A program made the position numbers and the translations under genes. Shown piece by piece: positions 23,873 to 35,800 of a stretch of DNA of 64,000 bases. This DNA comes from Salminus brasiliensis (Eukaryota; Chordata; Actinopteri; Characiformes; Bryconidae), in assembly GCF_030463535.1 (NCBI RefSeq), contig NC_132880.1, forward strand, positions 27,912,987 through 27,976,986. The letters run 5' to 3'. Within the stretch, counting starts at the first letter, position 1. Each line of letters starts with the position of its first letter. A model generated the notes under the pieces. That model was not told the origin of the DNA. It searched no databases and was given only the letters and a program-made list of their open reading frames with translations.

Positions 23873-26800
23873 CGCCACTAGATGTTATTAGTTACACACA
23901 ATATCCATTTTTCAGCTCCTCTGATCATATAGAATACTTTATGTAATAAAGTATGCAGAGAAACAGAAGGACTGCAATCAGTAATTATAGAACTACATAG
24001 TTCTCCTATGTGATAAGCAGAACTGATAAAATGGACAAGGAGGTGTTCTTACAAAAAATACTTGACTGTTTTTAAACACATATATAATGAAATATTCACG
24101 TTTACACTCAAACTATAGTTTCAGTGTACTAAAGGGTGTTTTGCAGAGGTGCTACCCTGAAGTGTAACGTTTAACCAAGTTAATAGGAATGTATAAACAG
24201 AATGATGATTTACATTTAGTCAAGGATTTGTCATTTTAAAATGACATAAAGTTAATCAAATGTTATAATCATGTTACATTTGCTTAAGTTTGCTTAAGCT
24301 TGCTTAAGTTATTTTTAACACAGTAACTATAGCGTAAACTTCAACTAACGTTAACCAGAGGTGTATCCCAGGGGTTCTGATATTAGCAAGTGTAAGTAAG
24401 CTAACCACAGCTAATGCTTAATTATGCTAAACAGGTCACTCCCTCACCGCTGACTCACCTGACACATCATTTTCTGTGGGTGAGGGCTGTGGTTGATTTC
24501 TTAAAACAAATGTTCTTATATCCATTGTTAGCTACCTTAGCTAGCTACCTAACTCGAACCAGCTCTGCTTCAGCGACCTATAGCTACATCCAGCCTTGCT
24601 CACTGAGGTGACAGACTCAACCTGCCTGACAACACAACTCTTTCATCCGACCACTAGATGGCAATAATTTCCCAAAACGTTTGGGGCAGTTATTTTGCCA
24701 GCCCAGTCAGAGACAATGGGGAAAAATTATTGTGTTATTTTTAAAGCCACCCCCCCTCCACCACTGTCCAAAACATACCCTGGTCCTAATCCTAACCTCA
24801 ACCTAAAACCTAATCCTTACTCTCATCGTGGCCCTAATCCTAACCTTAACCTCAACTCAAACAATTATTTTGGCCCTAATCCTAACATTGGCCCTATATC
24901 CCAACATTAACCTTAACAAGCAGGTCTTTCACAGCTGGTTGAGGATGTTGAGATGGTCTGTAGTAGATCTGTTATATGATCAGTGATCAGTTCTCAGGTA
25001 AACATTTACAGATCTGAACTTGGGCACTTCAAATAAAGTGAAGAACAGCTGAATTTAGTAGAAGTCTTCAGTAAACGTCTCTGCTGCCACATTGTTGATA
25101 TGTATACATATTATAAGTGTTTATTTAATCTAAAATGGACCACAGCAATACACTGTATGGCTTATATTCCTATGCATGTTTGTTGATCAGAAGGAGAGTT
25201 CAGAAATATATCTAAATGATATCTACATTTTTTTTTCAGCTTTGACAGATCACCTTTATTACATAACAACTTATTGCTACAGCGTCAGTGAGGTGTCACA
25301 ATTTTAATAGAGGAAAGATGCTTAAAGAGCTGACATTGAAAAAATGTGGAAAGGAGTTAAACTTCTACTGAAAAACATGAAGTTTTCTGTTAAATAAGAG
25401 TGCATGTTGAACAAAAGCACCAATACAAATCTTGTTCTAACTAAATGTGACTGCTATATTTATACACATAATGTGTATGATACATTATGCTACTATTATT
25501 CTATTTTATTTTCTACAAAACCACAAATAAATAACATATTGAATAAATATTATGACTGTTTAAATAAATACATACATGCTTATTAGTACTGTCTTCCACA
25601 TTTGCACTCATCTCTCATCTCTCTGTCCCCATTTAAACCATGTCTGTCTCTCTCACTGTCTGTCTCAGTGTCTCTCTGTCATTGTCAATCTTTGTCCATC
25701 TCATTCCCTCTCCTTTTTCCCTCGGTCGCTTTTTGGTGTCCCTCATTTCTCATACCCCTCTCTCTCTCTCCCTCTCTCTCTCTCTGCCTGTGTCTCTTTC
25801 TCTCTCAGGGCCAGAGAAGGGGAGATGTGTGGCGTCAGAATATTTCACTGAGCCAGAAATCGAGATCACGACAGAGAACACAGCAAATATACTGAGTAAG
25901 GGCCATCACACTGGACAGTGGAACACTAGCACCAAGAAAATCATCCTTTACTGAATGGAGCACACTAACAGTACTAAAAATGGCTCACTCCACTGTTTGG
26001 TTTACTGAAAGTAACAAGTAGTGGAGGGAGAACAAAACCTTATGTTTTTTTTTTTCTAAATTATTTGAAAAATATTTGAAGACAATGCACCATATATGTG
26101 CACAATCAGCTTTCACATCTCTGCTTCACATTAGGCACCAACCATTTATTAAAAATTCAGTCAAAAGCAGAGTGACAAGCAATGCAAGTGACAGAGCTTA
26201 CCCCATAGGCCAGGTTACATATAACCCAAAGACATATAGTAACAGTACTTAAAAAGCCTGTTGTTTGAGCTACACAAGCTTTCCAACCTAAAAATAAAAA
26301 TCTGCATCAAAATAAACATGATAAGAGCTAAGAGACTGTGTTAATCAGCAAAGAATTTTGCCTCACATTAAAACTGAGATGCTTTCATTATACAAAGTAT
26401 CTGCCATAAGAACTGCTGCATTTCGTTTGTGTTATTTAAATGTGTGCATTATTTACACATAAATACAACATATTACATCACCACATTTACTGGCAAATAT
26501 CAACAAATGTAAAGACCAACTCATATTGATGTAGTATATTTTAATTACTGTTGGCATGGCATTTAAATCCCCTAACTGCAATGCACCACATTTGCTGTTG
26601 TATACTAGTAGCTCAAATCTGCATTATTCAGCAGGGAGAAAACAGAATAGGCCTATTACTCCTCTGTAATGGATGAGTTTTACTCAAAATGCTGACTGTA
26701 CTTTGTAATATAAAAGCTCCTTCTACTGGAGGGGTACTTCACATATTCAAAAAAGTATGCGTGCTGCTCTGCTCTTTGAACAATACCACTGATATTGGGA

Positions 26801-29800
26801 CCCGTATCAGTCATTCACACACAATAAGCAATGTTGTAATAAAAGAGTGATTGAGAAAGCTGCATGGTGAAAATAGAATGGCGATATTAAAGGGAGCGCA
26901 ATAGAAGCTGTTATTATTATTATTATTCAGCTGTAGCTTTTATTCACCAGTTTTCCCCATCTTCTGCTGTGCTTGTTTAAATGCATCATGATTTCATTAT
27001 GATTTCTCCTTCCCTCCTCTCACAGAAATGGTGAGGACAGCGACCCCTTTCCCAATGGTCTCCCTCCTCTTCGTCTTCACTGCCTTCGTCATCAGCAACA
27101 TCGGCCATATCCGGCCGCAACGCACCATCCTAGCCTTCGTCTCTGGAATTTTCTTCATTCTGTCAGGTGATCCAAAGTGTATACAACATACTGTTAAATT
27201 CGTTTAATATAATATAAAAAAGGATACTGCTTTCCAAAGTATGCTGCATTTAATTTAATGCCCATCAAAAAATAACCAAGATATTATTTGACATAAATGC
27301 TGCTATTATGCTACTATTAATTTCAATTAAAGAGTTTAATTAAAACAATCCTTATTGGTATCAGCAGATAATTGATTTAAATTTGGCTGATGTTTTAAAC
27401 CAGTATTTGTTTATGCCATCGGCACATCACTGCTACAACAGAAAACATGAACTATATAATTTCAGTTCAGCAGGAAGCAAAGTGTATGCAAGAAACACAA
27501 CTCACCCCACAGGCAGGAATAATTAGGCTAGCTGTAGTAGTTACTACCCTGCTGAAAAAAAACAGCCTGGTCAGCTCAAGCCGGTAGAACTGATAAAGCT
27601 GTATAATTAGCTTAGCTCTTAAACTGCATTGGGTGTTTTCATTTGCATTTGATGGTCAAGTCCCCAGTGTCAGGTCAAGAGCAAAGGATACTTTTTCACC
27701 TGAACCACTTGCTTTTCAACAACCTTGATCATCAAAGACCCACTTAGACCACCATAAACCACCTACTAATAAACGCCAGAAATTTGGGCAGGGTGCAAGG
27801 TCTATTAAGCTGATATGAGCACAAAAAATCAGTACAGTTATGGGCGCCAAATGAGATTTCCAACCGGAATACACAAAACAACACAAAATAAATGGAATCA
27901 GTGAAGAGGCTGTCAAACTTTTTTACCACAAAGTAGAACAGCAAGTATACTAGAATTTAAAGCATTACTGTAAACATTTGATTGCACTGAACCTAGTGTG
28001 AACCTAGAGGTCCGGATGCTAAATGATTATCACCTTACCTCATCCCCAACTCCCCAAAAGTATTGGATGGAGCACCGTCATTTCAGAGAACCAGTTCCAA
28101 TTCTTTATACCCCTCTGGCCCATCTGGCATTAGGCACGGTGCCAATAGCTTCATGTTTATTCGCCCCAGAGAGTCCTATTGTATTGGCCGTATTTCTCAA
28201 CAGGGACAAGACAATCATTGTGTGTGCATCTGTGTCAGCAGTCCCTAGGTATTACACATGAATAGTAATAAAAACACATTTTATTCTCTTAGTCAATCAA
28301 AATAATTCATCACTTAAATATCTTGTCTGTGTAGGGTTATTCCCACCCTATTACACTGAAACAAAAATAAAAAATGGCTTTAAATGCATTTTGTAGACAA
28401 ACCTTTATGACATAACACTTGACATCTAAGTAATTCAGAACAGCAGAAAAAATTAAATATCCTCATGATATGAATGTCAATTTTATCTACCTAATAATGA
28501 ATAATGAAGGATTTGATAGGTGGATTGCCCTGCTAACGACTCTCATAGCTTTCTCTCTCTTTCAAAACTGTATCTAAACCAGGCCAGGGCCATCTGGGAG
28601 GCACTAGTCCACCAAGACCTCTGCATTTTAATGAACTGTGCTCTTGATTTCCCTCTATGATAATTCACTGAACAATAACAACTCAATATGTATCCACCTG
28701 CAATGGGTGAAGAAAAAACACCTGATGGACTCTTTTTTCTGTTGACTATGATGGTCGTTATAGGCTTGTGATAAGAGCAGGCTATTGAGGATATGTAGCT
28801 AAGTGGGTTTGAATGTTATTATGAAGATTGGCTCAGAGTCACAGTGCTAAACTTGGCTGATCCTCAGTTTTTTTTATTTAGTGCAAAAAAAAATTACACA
28901 GACCTGGGTTCAGATGAGGTAATATGATGAGTCATGACCTCTTTATGAAATCATTGAAGTTTTTGTTATCCTGTTTTCATTCAATGAAGCCACAGTCTAA
29001 AGGGCCTCTGTGATGGGCTTGCTGTGATGGGCTCCACTCATACTGAAATGTATGTTGTACTAGGCACAGACAAAGAGAGCTTAGAGTAGGTTCTTTGTGG
29101 CTGAGCCTTCTCTGGCATCCCTGACTTTGAATAAAACATGATAATTAAGAATTAAGAGGTATCACCTTCTATACATAAGGTGATATGGCCATCTAGACAT
29201 GGCCCAGTTTAGTACGCACCAGTGTTAATTTGGCAGGTGATTTTGACTAAAATACATATTAGTTTTTATATTTGGTACAAATGACATGACAGTGGGGTTT
29301 TCTGTAAAATCTTGTTGATCTTTTAAGCTTCAGATTTTGAATCTGTGCAAAACAAAACTAAAAACATTAATAAGTTCCTATTACCAATTTGTTTTACTGA
29401 CTGATATTGTACTGTCAATACTAAAAGAAATACTCAGTTGAGATGATTTAAGAACAACTAGCTATAATTCTATAAAAATAGGGCATTTGGCAGACTCACC
29501 TATCTAAAACCATTTTTGAAATGTATTTGCTTTGGAGAAACGCAGCATGATGAAGATAGGCCATTTGACTTTTGATATATGTAAAATATTAATAATAAGA
29601 TACCTATCATTTTTTTTCAATGCTGATTATTTACTTAATATAATACATATATAGCATATAATCCATATGCTGTACATATTTAGTTAAGTTAAAAAACATC
29701 CAACCAGGTTCATTAAAAACAAAACAGTGCCTACATCTGTGACCATTTAGCTCATATATCTATTCAGCACATCATACTCTATCAATCTTCTAATTTGTCA

Positions 29801-32800
29801 GTTGTCAGGATGGTTGCATCACTATATTAAGGAGACCTCCTTGTAGTCTATTATACCTGTGACAGTATCTGTGATAAACTACACTGCTATTGACAATCTT
29901 TCTCTTATCAGAACAGAAGGACATTACTGCAACTTAATACAGCAGGATCACTTGATATTATCTTCTATAAAACATTGTGTAGCTAGATTGCCATTAAATA
30001 ATGGTTTAATAAAAGCCTTGGCCATGATCACTGATACGATATCATTGTATGCATTAATTGGGGACCAGTCTGTTTTGTCCAACAGGAAATGTAATTCGAA
30101 TGTGTTTAGATAATGACCTTAAACACCCGATGCCAAATGGCAAAATGTGCTTTGGATTTTGACATAATGGATACAGTTGCCCTTTAATGCAAATAAGCTG
30201 CACAGTATCCGTTACTGCAGAAGTTGCAAAGCTACCAGCAGGCCCCACAGCAACCCGCAGGCATCACTGGGAGTGTTCGAGATTTAGCGAGCCCCCCAGC
30301 ATTTCTGGCTTTCCCCCCACCCCCTTCCGCTTGGAGCGAGGTCAACATGTCCCGCGAGGACTTCCTGTTGTTGTTTTCATTTTGGTTGCAGCTGGTCCGG
30401 AATGCTTAGGCAGCTGCTGCAGTGCCGCTTTTGCCAGGCAACATTACAGCTCTATAACACAGTCCTACCAGAGCAGGTACTGCTGCAGTCTTAAAGTAGT
30501 GCCCTAAACAGCAGCCAAACATAGAATAACAATATCATATATCTGCTAAACATCTGCACTCTCCTCTCTACTTTGTAACTCAGCAATTAAAAAATTGTGA
30601 ATTTCTTTATACCTCCCCTGTTATCATAATTTTGAGCATAATAACATTTTAAATATTCATAAATCAAGTAGCAATTTACTTTTGAGATTATAAGTAATAA
30701 AGTACTAAAAGCATGATTTTAAAAATATTAATGCAAATTTAGTTATCACTATGTTCCTATTTTACTCTTTAAGAATAAAAAGCATGGCAGATTTTATTAC
30801 CCTTAAAACTGTCCCCAAATCTAATTTGGGGACGTTGTGGTATAATAATTTGCATGTTTTGTTTGACGTATATTCAAATTTCATATTTTATTAACTTAAA
30901 ATAGAAATTATAATTCAAAGTAATGTGACATGTAAAGGTTTGAAACCCATGCTTACCCTTTTGGGAGATTCACACACATTTTTAGCCACATTCGAATTTT
31001 TAGCCCTTTTTCCTTGTTAAACACTTGTAGTGCTGAGATACTCTTAAGCCGTCTTGCATGAAAGGAGCTGTTAGTTTTTTTGGCCCCATCAAAGATATTA
31101 CTCAGATAGACACATAACTGTAGTAACTTACTTAACACACCTCGCTAATAATGTTTGACAACAGCAGTGTAAAATTTTAGTGTTAACTTTGCTGCTTAGG
31201 ACATAAACAGTCATTTGAAATAACAGCCAGACGCTTAACAATTAGCTACAGTTAGAATGCTAATCTCCTGATGTAAAGATACAGAAAGCGGTAAAACTGG
31301 GACTCCCTTAAAAGCACGAATGATGTCTTTGTTATGAAAACAAAAATGTTTTTTCTTTTAGAGGTGCACAACCACACACAGTGACTATGCAGATGCAAGT
31401 ACCACAGCTGTCATGGTTGGTGCATGCACCCTTTAAGCTAGTTGCAGTACATTAAAGAAAAACGTAGATTCACTCCCAACTGAGTGCACTACTCGCAAGT
31501 TCAGTTCACACCTGTTTTGAGGGTAGAACCATTTGATGTAAATAGAAGAGGGAAGGCAAGTCAGAAAGTACTAAGGCCCTGGATGTTTACTTTTTGCCAT
31601 TAAAGAAAAATAAAAGAAAATGTTTTAAATAAATATTCTATGATGAAAGTGTAATAGTTTAATATTGAAATAAAATAAAATGTTCTAATACATTTCAGGG
31701 CCCCTGCCAGACCTGACTCTTCTTCCTCCATACGGTGACCCTGATTAATGCACAGCATGTTTAAGATCTAGCAACATATTTTCAATAATGTTCATGCCAG
31801 TAGACTGTGAGGACCATTGTAAAGCAAAAGTTTCTTGAAGTAGTTCATGGTGAAGTTTGAGTTATGCTTTGGATCATTGGACTGTAACAGAAACCAGCCT
31901 CTTCTCAACTTGTGATTTCACTGAATTCATGATGACAAAGCTAATGCTTCGACTGTTGTATTACTCAAGAATATTTAGATCATGTTTGTGTTAGCAGTGC
32001 AGCACAGGAGAACGGTGCACCATCACTTTTAATGGTCAGAGAAACATTTAATTTGTAGTAAATTTGATTGTTAAGACATGTACACCTCAATACAATGTCA
32101 AATACTATTAAAATATGTTGTATAAAGCAAACAAAATAAAGTATTTACAATTAAAAATATGCTCAACTCCTCTAACAACAGGCTGCTCTAGGAAGCTAAA
32201 TATCTACTCACAGTGTCATTCGGTATTCACAGCTTTAGCTAAGTGTGAAATATTACCCAAGAGAAACAGTTTTGAAAATACAGTTTGAAATAGTGCTCTA
32301 CTGGGCTGTTCTCAAAAAAACACTGTAAATCATCTCCTATATATTTTTGAGCTCCACTTAAAATATCTGTGGTTTTATGTTTTCAACCTCTTTTTGTTCC
32401 TTAAAATTAAACAAGCTGATTCTGTTACTATATCTTTATGACAAATAAAAGATGGAGGGGGCTAAGATGTGGTAAGACAACATTTTGTAGCATATGTTTT
32501 TGGAGAATTAGCTGAATTATACTTACTCTGAAAGTATACCGATTATTACAAAATAAAGTTGGGAGAAAAACATTATTATATTATTTCTTTAATTTAACAC
32601 TTGGAACATGTTTCTAAAAATCAATTAAAAACAATAAATAAATAAATAAATGTTCTAAAAAGAAAAACACATTCATTGAGGCATGTTCAAATGTAATAGC
32701 ACATACTATATGTAAAGTTATGTTTTATGTTCAATGTGATACATTAAAAAAATATTTAAAATGTGCTCCATTTTCATATTATATTTAAAAAAAAGAATTA

Positions 32801-35800
32801 TATATTGCTTGCTGTAAAAGATTTATTCACCAATATTTACTTAGAAATTCAACATAATGTGTAATTTGACCAGGGGTACATTTTTGTTATTTTATTATTT
32901 CTTTAAAGTTGGGCCCCAGTGCTCATCATGTTGAAGATAAGAATAACCCTTATAGTAGAGGGAAATTAAAAATGTTCATATAAAGATATGTATTTCCATT
33001 GTATACAGTACATGTACACCCTACATCTTAAAGATTGCCATTATTTTAGGGAAAGTCAGAACAACCAGAGCTTCGTTTAAGGTTGCATTTGAAGTTGGAC
33101 CACTGCCCTTTTCTTGCTATATTTTATTTGTGGAGCTGAAGTGTACAGCAGCTGCAACAAATGGAAAGTAAATGCAAAAAAATGAGAAGCACTTCTCTAT
33201 GCACCTTCTATCCGTCATTTGATTACTGCCGGTTGATTTATACAGGGAGTGCAAATTTTCAGCGTGGTTATTGAACACTTCATTGAATACGACTTCATTG
33301 CTTTTGACAGGAGAACAGAAGCTGTTATTGTTTTGCATCAGGCAAAGTTCAAGACATAACACGAGTGCCGGAACAGCGCGATTGAGCGCTACATGTCTCC
33401 GAATGTGAAATGGAAATATGTAAAAGCATGGCTTGTTGGTATTCCTGATGTAGACAGCTGGCTGCGACAGACTGTGTTAATGTGTTTGGTTATGCCAGAG
33501 GCTTTTCCTTCCTCCCCTCCTTCTCTTTCTCACTCTCTCACCCTCTCGCTCTTGCTCATACTCTTGCTCTGCAATTACTGCAGAGCCTTTCCCCATCATA
33601 ACAAAGGCAACATTTGAACACTCTTTTAATGCAAATGTATCATGATATGACATGCTCAGTGTTTTGCTGTTCTGATGTAGCTCTCCCTCGCCTTGTCGTC
33701 CATAATTACTGCCAAGGCGTTTCTTCGTCATCGGACGAAAAACAATATTGCTAAATCACAAGCTTGCCAGTTATGAGGAGTGGTTGAGAAAGTGCAGTAG
33801 GCTTTCTCACATAGTAACCTAGTATAATATGGAAGAATATTATAGTATGCACATTTAAAATGTTAAATATTCCCTGCTATAGACAAGCTTTTTCTGGCAG
33901 TTGGTTTCAGATGGTCTAAGCTAGTCTTTAATGGCCAAGGTGGTTGAAAAGCTAATCGTCCAGTTAAACACAAACCCTATACTGGTTATCTAACTGCTTA
34001 ACCAGCTCTTAACTGGCATAGTGTATTTTGCATTTGATTTTGGTTGCTGGTTACGCTGGTCTACCAGCTTGGTCAAGCTGGTCAGCGAGCTGGATTATGC
34101 TGGTCATGCTGGTCAACCAGCTGGGTGATGCTGGTCATGCTGGTCAACCAGCTGGGTGATGCAGGTCATGCTGGTCGACCAAATTTGTCTTGCTGTTTAT
34201 GCTGGTCAACTAGCTTGGTAATGCTGGATATGCTGGCTAAGCAGCTTGGTGATGCTGGTTAACCAACATGGTCTTGCTGTTTATGCTGGTCAACCAGCAT
34301 GGTCAAGCTTGGTCATATTTGTTATCTAGCTTAGTCAGGTTGATCATGCTTGCAGATCAGCTAAACCATCAACCTCAAACAAAAACACACCTTATACTGA
34401 TCAAGTGCTAAGCTTGAACTAAATATGCTGTTTTTCCAGCAAGATACTATACATAGTAACTTTGCATAGGAATGTAAATATAATTTTTTCATTTGCACAG
34501 TAAAGATACATTTAAGTGACTGGTCCTTTACAATAACCTCTAAGTGCAATTTTCAGATTCAGAAACATATATGCAGCACTTAAAACACTTTACATTTTAC
34601 CTCTTAAAAGGGTGTCTCTGTATCATTAACTAAGAATGAATTAATAGACATTGTAGGTAAATCACTGGGATGCCCACAATTATTACCTTGAGGGCTTTTT
34701 AAATGGCAGCCCAATCATAGAATCACTTATTGTATATATTTTTTGGACTGCATATATATATATGCATATATATATATATATATACATTTATAATATCTTT
34801 TAATCTATTTAGTAAATCATTGTTTTGGTGGATGTTTGTTCACAATGTACTCCCTTGCTTCCCCAGGATTGAGTCTGGTAGTGGGTCTGGTGCTGTACAT
34901 TTCCAGTATTAATGATGAAGTGATGAACAGGCCAAGGGAGCCGGAGCAGTTTTTCCACTACCACTATGGCTGGTCTTTCGCCTTTGCTGCCAGCTCTTTC
35001 CTTCTGAAAGAGGTTAGCCACACAAACTAAACTCCAACTAACTTCAGTCTGGAACACTATGCATTCTTATCACTGGCCTCTCCTTATTACAATGCAGCAG
35101 CATTTGCAGCATTTGCCGCTAGCTGCTAAACTCACAGGACCTTTCATCAATATGCATTAATGTTGGCCCTAATTTTCTTCGCAAAAAGTCTTAGTGCCTA
35201 TTCTACTACTGAACATATGCATATTCACAGGGTTCACCTTATCCATATTTAAATGAAAGCACGCTTCAGCTTTATCAGAATGCATTAAAATTAGCAACCA
35301 GTGCATACACTTACAATCAGCCTACACAGAATGCTGTTTGTGTCTGTATTGTTTTTCATCACAGTTTGCTGATATCTTCTATCTTAAGACACAAGAGCTA
35401 CGCTTATTAATGTTAGCAAAAAACACACTCTATGAGTGGCAGTAAATCACACCCAAGTGACGCATTGCAGCTTCATGTTAGCTGCTAGTACCTCTGCTGA
35501 CTGCTTACACCGGCATAAGCATTCATAGACAGTTTCATTTCCCATTAATATTGCATTAAGGTGAATATTTTGTACATGCCACACACTTTGGAGATACAGT
35601 AGATGTTTGATGTTCTTGTTTGGTTTTGTGTTCTTGTCTCTTTGCAGTCTGTTAAGAGACATCACAGGAAACACAACTGATTCAAGTTGTTATATTTTGT
35701 TTATCAAAAAATGGGAAAAGGGGACTGGAGGGTGTCACAGTGCAGAGTATAAAAAAAGCAAATGTCAATATGGAATAAAAAATAAAAGCCAAACTTAGGA

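Noticed and set aside
25576..25954. Ser/Leu-rich open frames running into cacng7 exon 2 in three frames
   Set aside because: Produced by the polypyrimidine tract; only the spliced exon 25809-25895 matches gamma-7.
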